51,057 nt of DNA, from positions 1 to 51,057 of the forward strand of contig NZ_PGVE01000031.1 of the NCBI RefSeq assembly GCF_002860255.1, written 5' to 3'. This DNA is from Neobacillus cucumis (lineage in GTDB: Bacteria > Bacillota > Bacilli > Bacillales > Cytobacillaceae). Position numbers and translations under genes: made by a program. The notes below the pieces were generated by a model. It searched no databases. It was not told the origin of the DNA and saw only the letters and a list, made by a program, of their open reading frames with translations. Of this stretch, positions 18,130 to 27,014 are shown one piece after another (the stretch's first letter is position 1; every line of letters begins with the position of its first letter).

Positions 18130-19857
18130 TTAGCGGATAAAATTCGTTTTGGCAAGATCAATAAGCTCGTTGCCATGTCCGTTCAGTACCGCTTTCATCA
18201 TCCAAAGGCTAAATCCACGTGCCTGTTCAAATGTGATTTTCGGTGGAAAAGCCAATTCCTGGCGATTCACAACGACATCAAGCAATACTGGACCGTCATA
18301 TTTGAGGGCACGCTGAATCGCTTCCTCCAGTTCCCCAGGGTCCTCCACGCGAATTCCTTCCATGCCCACCGCTTGCGCCACCGCTGCAAAGTTTGGGTTA
18401 TCAAGAGCGGTACCTGTTTCCAGGAAGCCCTGTGCTTTCATTTCAAGCTCGACAAAACTAAGCGCACCGTTGTTAAATACGACCACCTTTACGGGCAATT
18501 TATGCTGCCTAAGTGTGAGAAGGTCGCCCATCAGCATGGCAAGCCCTCCGTCACCAGAAAGGGAGATGACCTGGCGGCCTGGCTCGGCAAGCTGTGCTCC
18601 AATGGCCTGCGGCAGGGCATTTGCCATCGTTCCGTGATTAAAAGAACCCAATAACCGCCTTTGTCCATTCATTTGCAGATAGCGGGCGGCCCAAAGTGTC
18701 GGGGTTCCGACATCGCATGTAAAAACCGCATTCTCACTTGCCAGATCACTGACGGCTTTTGTGAGATATTGAGGATGGATGGGTTTGTGGCCAGGTTTTC
18801 CGGTTGTTAGTTCGTCCAGATCATCGCGGATTTTTCGATAGTGGTCGGTAAATTTCTTCAGGTGACCTCCATCATGAGGCTCTGTCAGAAAAGGCATCAG
18901 TGCTTCAATTGTTGCCTTCACATCACCGCACAGCCCGTAGGTGAGGTCGGTTCGGCGGCCGAGATGTCCCGGCTCAATATCGACCTGCAAAATGGTGGCC
19001 TCTTTTGGATAGAATTGCCTGTATGGAAAATCGGTCCCAAGCATCAGCAGGACATCGCATTCCTTCACCGCATGATAGCCTGATGAATACCCGATCAGGC
19101 CTGTTAATCCGACATAGTACGGATTATCATACTCCAGGTGTTCTTTCCCTCTTAAAGCAATGACCATAGGTGATTGCAGTTTTTCGCAAAGCTGCATGAG
19201 CTGCGTGTGAGCCCCCGCACAGCCGGCTCCGCATAGCAGGGTGATACGCTTGCCATGGTTCAAGTAGTCCGCCAGCTGCTTTAACTCTGTTTCCGAAGGA
19301 CGGATGACCGGCTGTGTCACATGAAGAACATGTTCTGGTACAGGGGTCTCGTCTGCTTCATAGCCAGCCACATCCCCAGGCAGAACAAGAACGGACACAC
19401 CTTTACGTGAAACGGCATTCTGCATGGCAACGAGTACGGAGCGCGGCATTTGGTGAGCGGTCGTCACAACCTCGCAGTAGTAGCTGCAGTCCTTAAATAG
19501 ATGATCGGGCCGTGTTTCTTGAAAGAAATTGGTCCCGATTTCGTAGCTTGGAATGTGGGCTGCAATGGCAAGCACAGGAACCCGGTTGCGGTGACAGTCG
19601 TACAAGCCATTGATGAGGTGCATATTACCGGGACCACTGCTTCCAGCGCACACAGCAATACTTCCGGTCATATCTGCATCAGCACCGGCTGCGAATGCTG
19701 CCACCTCTTCATGGCGGACATGAATCCATTCAATTTTCCCTGAACGCCGGATGGAATCGATGACGGCATTCAGTGAGTCTCCGATAATACCATAAACCCT
19801 TTTCACACCTGCATTTAACAAGGCTTCAACCAGTGAATCCGCGATGGTTCTCTTCAT
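18130..19857 (-). CDS. poxB: Pyruvate:quinone oxidoreductase (pyruvate oxidase, PoxB-like)
   Basis: 575 aa, a thiamine-diphosphate- and FAD-dependent enzyme oxidising pyruvate to acetate and CO2. Three domains are visible. The N-terminal PYR domain has the catalytic Glu in HVRHEEVAAFAAGADA (about residues 46-61), the central FAD domain follows, and the C-terminal PP domain has the ThDP motif SLSGDGGLAMLMGDLLTL (about 430-450) ending in FNN. The last 25 residues (GFSLWMMKAVLNGHGNELID-LAKTNF) match the membrane-binding tail of E. coli PoxB, favouring the quinone-linked peripheral membrane type over the H2O2-forming oxidase. RBS GGAG. The gene is more GC-rich than its neighbours. Confidence 0.88.
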   Translation of the reverse strand: MKRTIADSLVEALLNAGVKRVYGIIGDSLNAVIDSIRRSGKIEWIHVRHEEVAAFAAGADADMTGSIAVCAGSSGPGNMHLINGLYDCHRNRVPVLAIAAHIPSYEIGTNFFQETRPDHLFKDCSYYCEVVTTAHQMPRSVLVAMQNAVSRKGVSVLVLPGDVAGYEADETPVPEHVLHVTQPVIRPSETELKQLADYLNHGKRITLLCGAGCAGAHTQLMQLCEKLQSPMVIALRGKEHLEYDNPYYVGLTGLIGYSSGYHAVKECDVLLMLGTDFPYRQFYPKEATILQVDIEPGHLGRRTDLTYGLCGDVKATIEALMPFLTEPHDGGHLKKFTDHYRKIRDDLDELTTGKPGHKPIHPQYLTKAVSDLASENAVFTCDVGTPTLWAARYLQMNGQRRLLGSFNHGTMANALPQAIGAQLAEPGRQVISLSGDGGLAMLMGDLLTLRQHKLPVKVVVFNNGALSFVELEMKAQGFLETGTALDNPNFAAVAQAVGMEGIRVEDPGELEEAIQRALKYDGPVLLDVVVNRQELAFPPKITFEQARGFSLWMMKAVLNGHGNELIDLAKTNFIR

Positions 19858-20020
19858 TCTATTTCTCCTTCGTTATTTTCCTTTGGTATTTTTTTGTATT
19901 TTTCCTATTTTATTGGGTTTTATTCTGAACCAATGGAATGCGTGATTGTTCTGTTGTTACCTTGACAAAGTTTGAATCTTTATCTAGTTCTCGCCTCAAT
20001 CAATAAGGATGAAAGTATAA

Positions 20021-20050
20021 GGGCCTCTTGCGAATGCATGCAAGAGGCCC
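20021..20050 (-). terminator. GC-rich hairpin between GH43-like gene and poxB
   Basis: GGGCCTCTTGC pairs perfectly with GCAAGAGGCCC around GAATGCAT. There is no clear T-run on either side, but its position fits termination of the 20107-23144 operon. Confidence 0.6.
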
Positions 20051-20106
20051 TCCTATTATAAAAGTTATTCCCGGGTTCTTTTTTGATTCAATACTCCTCA
20101 ATAGAT

Positions 20107-21054
20107 TTAATACTCCGATGGTTTCTTTTTAAAAGCTTTTAATCTAGCATATTCTTCCCTCGTAATCGGCAAAATGGTCCCATGTTTATAGCCATACGGG
20201 AACTTAAAGGATTGATCCGAACGAATGAAATTTCCTTTTGATAATTGGTCCGCGATAAACGGAACATAGCCTTGTTCTTCTGCGGAAACTCCATAAAAAT
20301 CCAAGAATAAGCACCATCTGCCATCTTCCAATTTAAAGGCTGTCGGAGCTTCATATTGTCCTTCTTGCAGGGAGTCCATGCTTTTATCAAAGTCTTCAAT
20401 CTTCTTAAACGGTCCAGTAATATTCTCTGACTCCATAAGAATGATTCTAGCAGGATTCTTTTCACTCTTTAAGAAAAAATAATACTTGCCATCTTCCTCA
20501 TACATGGCAGAATCAATGACTCCACTGTCTTCTTTCTGATACAAAACTTCCGCTTTTGTAAAATTCACAAAATCCTTTGTTCTAGAATAATAAATTCCCT
20601 TTTCTCCATAGTCATTGGAGCTATGGGAGGATGACCAGTGAATGACGTAATCATCATTTCTCTTATCATAAATAATATCCGGTGCCCACAAACAGCCGAA
20701 ATCGTCATCTCCCAGTTGGATCATTCTCTGGTCTGACCAGTGAATCAAATCGTCAGACTCCCAAAGAACCAGACATTTGCTTCCGTTTCTGCCGATTTCC
20801 GCCCATGAATGTTGATACTGATTCAACATGCCGTATGACAAACTTAAGTCTGTTGCTAAAATAACAAATTTGCCTTCTTTGGTTCTAGTAATCGTAAAAT
20901 CTCTAACACCTTTATCACCATAGTAACTCCATAGAACAGGATTTCCGTCATTCACTTCTTCCCATTGGAAGCCATCCTTACTAACTCCAAAGTAAACCTG
21001 TTCTCCATCCGGTGTTCTCTTTTCCTTAAAGTGTACAAATAGGTAAGCCTGCAT
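20107..21054 (-). CDS. GH43-like five-bladed beta-propeller glycosidase
   Basis: 315 aa, cytoplasmic (no signal peptide). The fold signature is repeated blades: YFGVSKDGFQWEEVNDGNPV, KGVRDFTITRTKEGKF, LWAPDIIYDKRNDDYVIHWS, SGVIDSAMYEEDGKYYFF and EGQYEAPTAFKLEDGRW. Asp in VRDF, Asp in VIDSAM and Glu in YEAPTAF are at plausible catalytic positions of clan GH-F. Substrate is likely an arabinoside or xyloside by context. The first Asp motif is atypical, so it may be a lectin-like member. RBS GGAGTGAG. It is the last gene of a run with two aldo-keto reductases. Confidence 0.75.
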   Translation of the reverse strand: MQAYLFVHFKEKRTPDGEQVYFGVSKDGFQWEEVNDGNPVLWSYYGDKGVRDFTITRTKEGKFVILATDLSLSYGMLNQYQHSWAEIGRNGSKCLVLWESDDLIHWSDQRMIQLGDDDFGCLWAPDIIYDKRNDDYVIHWSSSHSSNDYGEKGIYYSRTKDFVNFTKAEVLYQKEDSGVIDSAMYEEDGKYYFFLKSEKNPARIILMESENITGPFKKIEDFDKSMDSLQEGQYEAPTAFKLEDGRWCLFLDFYGVSAEEQGYVPFIADQLSKGNFIRSDQSFKFPYGYKHGTILPITREEYARLKAFKKKPSEY

Positions 21055-21088
21055 GAATTCTCACTCCTACAAAGATGACTTTTATTTG

Positions 21089-22063
21089 TTACCAGATTGG
21101 TACGAACCCATTTATTTCTGCCAAAACCGATTCGATCTCATCGAGAATGGTTTCGGGAATTTTGAAGCCAGATGCTTTTATATTTTCCTCCACTTGTTCA
21201 GGTCGGCTGGCTCCAATAATCGCCGAGCTTACTCCAGGCTGTCTTAATACCCAGGCAAGTGCTAATTGCGACAATTGGATGCCCAGAGCTTGTGCCATAT
21301 TTTCAAGTTTTTGAACGCTTGTTAGGACTTCATCATTTAAGTAACTAGTAATCCATCTGTTTGTTTCCTGATTGGCCGCACGGCTGGTTGATGGGATGTC
21401 TTGTCCAGCTTTATATTTTCCAGTCAAAATCCCTTGGGCCAACGGAGAAAATACGACTTGCCCCATGCCGTGTTTCTCACTGACAGGCAAAACCTCTTTT
21501 TCAATATAACGGACAATCATATTGTAAATGGGCTGATTGGAGATGATCGGCCGTAAATTCTTTTCTTTTGCCACATGGGCTGCATCTGTGATTTGCTCCG
21601 CCGTCCATTCACTCACCCCTGCATACAGGATTTTTCCTTGTGAGGTTAAATCATCTAATGCTCTGAGCGTCTCTTCTACCGGTGTGTCAGAATCATAGCG
21701 ATGACATTGATAGAGGTCAATATAATCGACCCCGAGACGTTTCAAGCTTGCGTCGCATTGTTCGATAATATGTTTTCTCGATAGGCCTTTGTCATTAGGA
21801 CCGTCTCCCATTGGAAAATAAACCTTTGTTGCTAACACATAACTGGAGCGAGAGTATTCCTTTAACGCTTCGCCTAAAACCACCTCAGCTGCTCCCCTGT
21901 TGTAGGCATTGGCTGTATCAAAGAAGTTAATTCCTAGCTCATATGCTTTATGAATACAAGCAATAGATTTCTCTTTTTCTACGGCTGTACCATAGGTTAG
22001 CCAGCTGCCTAACCCAATTTCACTGACCTTTAAACCTGAGTTTCCCAGATTACGATATTCCAT
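21089..22063 (-). CDS. Aldo-keto reductase (Kv-beta/YccK type)
   Basis: 324 aa TIM-barrel NADPH-dependent reductase. The tetrad is seen: Asp50 and Tyr55 in NFFDTANAYNRG, Lys in LATKVYF (about residue 82) and His in LYQCHRYD (about 120). The cofactor site is near the end in GVSSAIIGASRPEQVEEN. Substrate unknown; in the xylan locus it could act on pentose aldehydes, but that is inference. RBS GGAGGATGAGGGG. It lies 64 bases after the other AKR; the two share the segment FPMG-GPND-GLSRKHI. Confidence 0.88.
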   Translation of the reverse strand: MEYRNLGNSGLKVSEIGLGSWLTYGTAVEKEKSIACIHKAYELGINFFDTANAYNRGAAEVVLGEALKEYSRSSYVLATKVYFPMGDGPNDKGLSRKHIIEQCDASLKRLGVDYIDLYQCHRYDSDTPVEETLRALDDLTSQGKILYAGVSEWTAEQITDAAHVAKEKNLRPIISNQPIYNMIVRYIEKEVLPVSEKHGMGQVVFSPLAQGILTGKYKAGQDIPSTSRAANQETNRWITSYLNDEVLTSVQKLENMAQALGIQLSQLALAWVLRQPGVSSAIIGASRPEQVEENIKASGFKIPETILDEIESVLAEINGFVPIW

Positions 22064-22127
22064 CCCCTCATCCTCCTGCTTCTATTTGAACTTTGAGACA
22101 CTTCTTCCGGGTAAAAACCTATTGGCT

Positions 22128-23144
22128 TTATTCTCTTCCTCTAGTTCGTTGGTTTATAGCGTCCTGATTATATGGATAAGTCACATATAAATCACTTGCT
22201 CTGTTTAATCGGTCGAGTTGCTCCATCGTTAATGACCAGCCCGCTGCACCCAGGTTTGCTTCCAGTTGTTCCATCGTACGGGCTCCAATGATGGGAGCTG
22301 TTACACCTGGTTGATTTAATAGCCAGTTAATGGCTGCTTGGGCCGGCGTTTTTTCAGCTTCTTTTGCCACAGCATATAACGTCTCTAATACATGCCAAGT
22401 AGATTCATTATTATAATTGCTCCAGGACTCGCCCCAGCCTTCTTTTTCCGCTAAAGCCACCCGTGTATTCTCAGGAGGGGTCACCATATCCTTGGTATAT
22501 TTCCCGCTGAGCCATCCACCGCGTAATGGGCTCCAAGGAATGACACCCAATCCTTCATTTATACAAACATCTAGTAATTCCCATTCAGTGGCCCGGCAGA
22601 GAAGATTATATTGCGGCTGCAGGCAGACAAATGCTTCCCAGCCCTTTCGGCGGCTTAGGTCAATCGCCTTTTGCAATTGCCAGCCTTTAAAGTTACTGGC
22701 TCCAATATAGCGGACGAGTCCTTCACGAACCAAATCATTTAACGTGCTTAATGTTTCTTCCAAAGGTGTACGGGGGTCCCAAGCGTGAACCTGATAGAGA
22801 TCGATATAATCGGTACCAAGGCGGCGCAGGCTTTCTTTGACACCAGATAGGATATGTTTTCGGCTTAGACCGATATCATTTGGCCCCTCACCCATAGGAA
22901 AACGGACTTTTGTGGCAAGGACCACGTCATCTCTTTTTTGGCCTTGCAGCCATTTGCCAACGATCTCCTCTGAAACGCCTCCGGTATAAACATCGGCTGT
23001 ATCGACAAAATTGCCACCTTCTGCTACGAAACGATCTAAGATTTTGAAGCTGTCCTGCTCACTTGTTTCACGGCCAAACGTCATTGCACCTAAACAAAGC
23101 TCACTCACTCTTAAACCCGTTTTTCCTAAATAACGAAATTCCAT
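22128..23144 (-). CDS. Aldo-keto reductase (second copy)
   Basis: 338 aa. Tetrad residues: Asp and Tyr in [12 protein letters not shown], Lys in LATKVRF, His in LYQVHAWD. The C-terminal NADPH motif is [21 protein letters not shown] 23142-23144 is chosen because AAGGAG lies nine bases upstream; an overlapping TTG one codon earlier is possible. It heads the minus-strand run AKR, AKR, GH43-like and is divergent from the GH10 gene across a XylR-like operator and cre site, so it is probably xylose-induced and catabolite-repressed. Confidence 0.88.
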   Translation of the reverse strand: MEFRYLGKTGLRVSELCLGAMTFGRETSEQDSFKILDRFVAEGGNFVDTADVYTGGVSEEIVGKWLQGQKRDDVVLATKVRFPMGEGPNDIGLSRKHILSGVKESLRRLGTDYIDLYQVHAWDPRTPLEETLSTLNDLVREGLVRYIGASNFKGWQLQKAIDLSRRKGWEAFVCLQPQYNLLCRATEWELLDVCINEGLGVIPWSPLRGGWLSGKYTKDMVTPPENTRVALAEKEGWGESWSNYNNESTWHVLETLYAVAKEAEKTPAQAAINWLLNQPGVTAPIIGARTMEQLEANLGAAGWSLTMEQLDRLNRASDLYVTYPYNQDAINQRTRGRE

Positions 23145-23293
23145 CAAGTATCACTCCTTATTTTTTATGTATGAATAATGATTTTCACTGATTATATAGA
23201 AATAAAGCATTAAGGGCAGGAATAGAACCTATTCATTTCCGGCTGTAAGTTTAATAGTTTTTAAATTTTTTCATCAAGAACCTCCCCTTGTCA

Positions 23294-23317
23294 TAGTTTG
23301 TCGGTTAAATTAACTAA
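23294..23317. promoter_or_regulatory. XylR-like operator between divergent xylan genes
   Basis: TAGTTTGTCGGTTAAATTAA-CTAA is an imperfect dyad with outer TAGTT/AACTA arms, resembling the TTAGTTTGTT-N-AACAAACTAA operator of B. subtilis XylR. It lies 150 bases before the AKR start and 224 before the GH10 start. Confidence 0.55.
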
Positions 23318-23326
23318 GCGCTTACA
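23313..23326 (-). promoter_or_regulatory. cre site (CcpA)
   Basis: The minus strand reads TGTAAGCGCTTAGT, matching 13 of 14 positions of the cre consensus TGWAARCGYTWNCW. It overlaps the XylR-like operator by a few bases, giving joint induction and carbon catabolite repression. Confidence 0.75.
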
Positions 23327-23540
23327 TACCTATTATACTTATTTTCTAAAAAATATGAAAATAAATTGAATCGCAATATTTAATAATTACTTTTTTAATT
23401 CCAATGTAAAAAAAGTAATTAAAATTTTACTATGTTACAAGTTAGTTAGTTTACTGGACAAAGTATGTCTGGTAAACTTTAATAGAAATACGAATACGTT
23501 TTCTTTGATGAAATTCATTTTATGAAAATGGAGGGATAGA

Positions 23541-24821
23541 ATGGGCCTGACAAATGAATTTGCACACCGAATGGCGCGTAAGACCATTAAACTCGTGGAT
23601 GTATCAGGAAATCCTGTTAAAGGAAAGGAAGTATCCCTAAGACTGACAAACCATAAGTTTTTATTTGGTTGCGGTATTTTCGATACGATCGAAGTCGCAA
23701 ATAAAAGTGTACCAGCAGACAGACTTACTTTTTTGGAAGATAAATTGGATAAGTTCGTAGATGTTTTTAACTTTGCCACCCTGCCCTTCTATTGGGGAGT
23801 ATTCCCTGACTATTGGGGTGGATTTGAGCCTGAAAAAGGAAAACCACGGACAAATGAATTAAAGGCTGCGGCACAATGGTTAAAAGAAAGAAACGTAACC
23901 GTGAAAGGTCATCCCCTTGTCTGGCACACTGCAACGGCTCCATGGCTCTTGGATATGAGCAATGAAGACATCCTGAAAGCACAGTTGACAAGAATTGAAC
24001 GTGAAGTATCCGACTTCAAAGGATTAATCGATATGTGGGATGTCATCAATGAAGTAGTGATCATGCCAATCTATGATAAGTATGACAACGGGATAACAAG
24101 AATTTGTAAAGAACTTGGCCGTGTGGGTATGATCAAAGAAATGTTTGCCAAAACACGGGAATGCAATCCTGGTGCGACTCTATTATTAAATGATTTTAAT
24201 ACATCGATTAACTATGAAATCTTAATTGATGGATGTTTACAAGCAGGTGTTCCAATTGACGCGATTGGGATTCAGTCCCATCAGCATCAGGGTTATTGGG
24301 GACGTGAGAAATTGGAAGAAGTACTGGAGCGTTTCTCCCACTTTGGCCTTCCAATTCATTTTACAGAAAACTCATTGTTATCTGGACATCTTATGCCGCC
24401 TGAAATTGGAGACCTGAATGATTATCAGATTCCAGATTGGCCATCTACACCAGAAGACGAAGAACGCCAGGCAAAAGAAGTAGAAGAAATGTATTCGATT
24501 CTATTTAAACATCCACAGGTAGAAGCCATTTCATCGTGGCAGTTCAGTGATGATGGTGCATGGATTGGTGCTCCTTCCGGATTTATCAGAAAAGATAATA
24601 GCTTAAAACCATCTTATAAAGTTCTGCAGAAACTGATCAAAGGGGATTGGACTACAAAAGAGACACTTAAGACAGATGAAAACGGAATGATTTCATTTGA
24701 AGGATTCCTTGGTGATTATGATCTTGTTTGTGATGATAAGAAAGTAAGCTTCCAATTAGATAATAAAGAGGATGAAGCATTTCAGATAATAAATCTAATC
24801 CACACCGATGTACTGGTGTAA
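23541..24821 (+). CDS. Intracellular GH10 endo-1,4-beta-xylanase
   Basis: 426 aa. The retaining GH10 TIM barrel is clear: GHPLVWHTATAPWL (residues 123-136), acid/base Glu171 in WDVINEVV and nucleophile Glu276 in LPIHFTENSL; QSHQHQGYWG (245-254) precedes it. There is no signal peptide, so it should act in the cytoplasm on short xylo-oligosaccharides imported by a transporter such as the GPH protein at 28763. Residues 1-45 and 375-426 form extra beta-rich flanks, possibly a carbohydrate-binding-like fold wrapping the barrel. The usual W-x-x-S-D glycone motif appears as SSWQFSDDGAW. RBS GGAGGG. First gene of GH10, esterase, GH43. Confidence 0.93.
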   Translation: MGLTNEFAHRMARKTIKLVDVSGNPVKGKEVSLRLTNHKFLFGCGIFDTIEVANKSVPADRLTFLEDKLDKFVDVFNFATLPFYWGVFPDYWGGFEPEKGKPRTNELKAAAQWLKERNVTVKGHPLVWHTATAPWLLDMSNEDILKAQLTRIEREVSDFKGLIDMWDVINEVVIMPIYDKYDNGITRICKELGRVGMIKEMFAKTRECNPGATLLLNDFNTSINYEILIDGCLQAGVPIDAIGIQSHQHQGYWGREKLEEVLERFSHFGLPIHFTENSLLSGHLMPPEIGDLNDYQIPDWPSTPEDEERQAKEVEEMYSILFKHPQVEAISSWQFSDDGAWIGAPSGFIRKDNSLKPSYKVLQKLIKGDWTTKETLKTDENGMISFEGFLGDYDLVCDDKKVSFQLDNKEDEAFQIINLIHTDVLV

Positions 24822-24915
24822 GCTTCGGCCCATTTTCGGCAGGTTTTGAGTATCGGGAAAAGCGTATATCAGAGTGATAAAACCAACGCAAAAAATTAAT
24901 AGAGGTGATTAGGCA

Positions 24916-25767
24916 ATGGCCTATCCAGAAATTAAGAAAATTGATTACAATCCGTCTTTGAAGGGCTTGGCACACATCTATCCAGATATTGTCTATTCAC
25001 TTGCCCAAAGGTCCGGTACGAAGATGACCATTATTTCCCCGCAGATTCCTGAAGACTCGCAGGAAAAATACCCATGCATCGTCTTCGTGCAAGGAAGCGG
25101 CTGGACTTTTCCAAATATTTATTATCAAATTCCACAGCTCTCCCAGCTTGCTGCAAAAGGTTATGTGATCGCAACCATAACTCACCGTAATAGTTTGGAA
25201 GGACACCCGTGGCCTGCCTGCTTTGAGGATGTCAAAACGGCGATCCGATTTATGAGAGCAAAAAGTGAAGAATATCATATCGATTCTGATCGAATTGGTA
25301 TCTGGGGTACTTCCTCCGGAGGAAATATGGCTTTGCTTGCTGGGCTTACAGCGGATGATCCGAACTATCGAACAGAGGAATATGCCGATTTTTCTGATCG
25401 GGTTAAGCTGGTCGTGGACTGCTTTGGGCCCGCAGATTTGCTACAGAGGGAAGCTCGTCTGGAAAATCCTACTCCAGTCGATATCGCACTGGCGGGTGGA
25501 AACCCAAAAGAAAATTTGGATGTTGTTAAAGATATGAGTCCCATTTACAAAGTAAAGGAAGGAATGGCCTATCCGCCATTTTTACTGGTGCAAGGAAATA
25601 ACGATGAGCCAGTACCATATGAGCAGAGTCTAAATATGTTCCATAAATTGTGCGACTGTGGCGCAGATGCCCGTATGATTGAGGTGAATCATGGACCGCA
25701 TGAGGGTACTTTCTGGAGTCAGGAATTATTGGATCTGATTTTTGGGTTTATCATGGAACGTTTATAA
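24916..25767 (+). CDS. Alpha/beta hydrolase, probable acetyl-xylo-oligosaccharide esterase
   Basis: 283 aa, BD-FAE/esterase-lipase type, no signal peptide. An oxyanion segment is QGSGW (59-63); the nucleophile is Ser133 in GIWGTSSGGN; Asp is in VQGNNDEPVPYEQS (about 231), and His in NHGPHEGTFW (about 258). In this context removal of acetyl groups from imported xylo-oligosaccharides is the likely job; a carboxylesterase with other substrates is possible. RBS AGAGGTGA. It begins 94 bases after the GH10 stop. Confidence 0.85.
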   Translation: MAYPEIKKIDYNPSLKGLAHIYPDIVYSLAQRSGTKMTIISPQIPEDSQEKYPCIVFVQGSGWTFPNIYYQIPQLSQLAAKGYVIATITHRNSLEGHPWPACFEDVKTAIRFMRAKSEEYHIDSDRIGIWGTSSGGNMALLAGLTADDPNYRTEEYADFSDRVKLVVDCFGPADLLQREARLENPTPVDIALAGGNPKENLDVVKDMSPIYKVKEGMAYPPFLLVQGNNDEPVPYEQSLNMFHKLCDCGADARMIEVNHGPHEGTFWSQELLDLIFGFIMERL

Positions 25768-25957
25768 AAAAGGGGAAGAATTCACTTGCCATTGTCCATT
25801 TGACCTAAGCTCACCTAATCAGAATACAATTTAACGCCTTTTGGGATACATGCAACCGTTCATCCCAGGACATGATAATTTAGATGATTGTGATGTTTGG
25901 GCGTATAGGTATTTATTATGAACCAATTAAAATACGAAATTCAGAGGAGAATAGAAC

Positions 25958-26941
25958 ATGAAAAAAATTGTAAAACCAAATGAACCTTTAGTGGAACATA
26001 TTTATACTGCAGACCCTTCTGCACATGTATTTGAAGGGAAACTTTATATTTATCCTTCCCATGATATTGATCATGATGGACCTACCAATGATAATGGGGA
26101 TCAATATGCGATGGAAGATTATCATATTTTGTCGATAGATAATTTTAATTCTCCATGTGTAGACAACGGCGAAGCACTTCACCTTCGAGATGTACCTTGG
26201 GCTAGTAAACAGATGTGGGCACCAGATGCTGCTTTTAAAAATAACAAGTATTATTTATTTTTCCCAGCAAGAGATAAGGATGATATCTTTCGAATCGGTG
26301 TTGCGACTAGCTCGAATCCTGCCGGGCCTTTCCAAGCTGAAGAAAATTACATTCCAGGAAGCTTTAGTATCGACCCTGCCGTTTTAGTGGATGACGATAA
26401 CCGAGCCTATGTGTATTTTGGCGGACTTTGGGGTGGGCAATTAGAAAAATGGCAGACGGGTACATTTATTCCTGATGCGGAGGGTCCTGCCCCATCAGAA
26501 CCTGCGTTAGGACCAATGGCAGCAGAATTAACTGAAGACATGCTTAGTTTTAAGGACAAACCGCAAGAAATATCGATTGTAGACGAGGATGGCAAGCCAA
26601 TTCTTGCCGGCGATGAGGAAAGAAGATATTTTGAGGGCCCTTGGGTACATAAATACAATGGAAAATATTATCTTTCTTACTCTACTGGTACGACCCATAG
26701 CATTGTTTATGGAATCAGCGAAAATCCTCTAGGTCCGTACGTTTTCAAAGGGAAAATCCTGTCACCTGTCATCGGCTGGACCACCCATCATTCGATTGTT
26801 TCATTCGAGGATAAATGGTATTTATTTTATCATGACTGCTCCCTGTCCGACGGGGTTGACCACAAACGCTGTGTTAAATATACCGAACTAAAATACAATG
26901 AAGACGGAACGATTCAAACCATCGATCCTTACTCAAAGTGA
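25958..26941 (+). CDS. GH43 glycosidase (beta-xylosidase/arabinofuranosidase)
   Basis: 327 aa, cytoplasmic. All three GH43 catalytic residues are seen: general base Asp19 in YTADPSAHVF, the pKa-modulating Asp in FSIDPAVLVDDD (about 138) and general acid Glu in RRYFEGPWVHKY (about 226). HHSIV, holding the metal-site His, is at about 280. It would remove terminal xylose or arabinose from oligosaccharides released by the GH10 enzyme. RBS GAGGAG. A terminator follows at 26962. Confidence 0.92.
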   Translation: MKKIVKPNEPLVEHIYTADPSAHVFEGKLYIYPSHDIDHDGPTNDNGDQYAMEDYHILSIDNFNSPCVDNGEALHLRDVPWASKQMWAPDAAFKNNKYYLFFPARDKDDIFRIGVATSSNPAGPFQAEENYIPGSFSIDPAVLVDDDNRAYVYFGGLWGGQLEKWQTGTFIPDAEGPAPSEPALGPMAAELTEDMLSFKDKPQEISIVDEDGKPILAGDEERRYFEGPWVHKYNGKYYLSYSTGTTHSIVYGISENPLGPYVFKGKILSPVIGWTTHHSIVSFEDKWYLFYHDCSLSDGVDHKRCVKYTELKYNEDGTIQTIDPYSK

Positions 26942-26961
26942 ACATAGTAAAGTCGATGTTA

Positions 26962-27003
26962 AAAAAGACCTTGAGAAGGCTTGTAGCCTCCAAGGTCTTT
27001 TTC
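26962..27003. terminator. Terminator shared by GH43 and xylR ends
   Basis: AAAAAGACCTTG pairs with CAAGGTCTTTTT, with an inner AGGCT..AGCCT stem. It lies between convergent genes and works in both directions. Confidence 0.88.
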
Positions 27004-27014
27004 ACTAAGATCTT

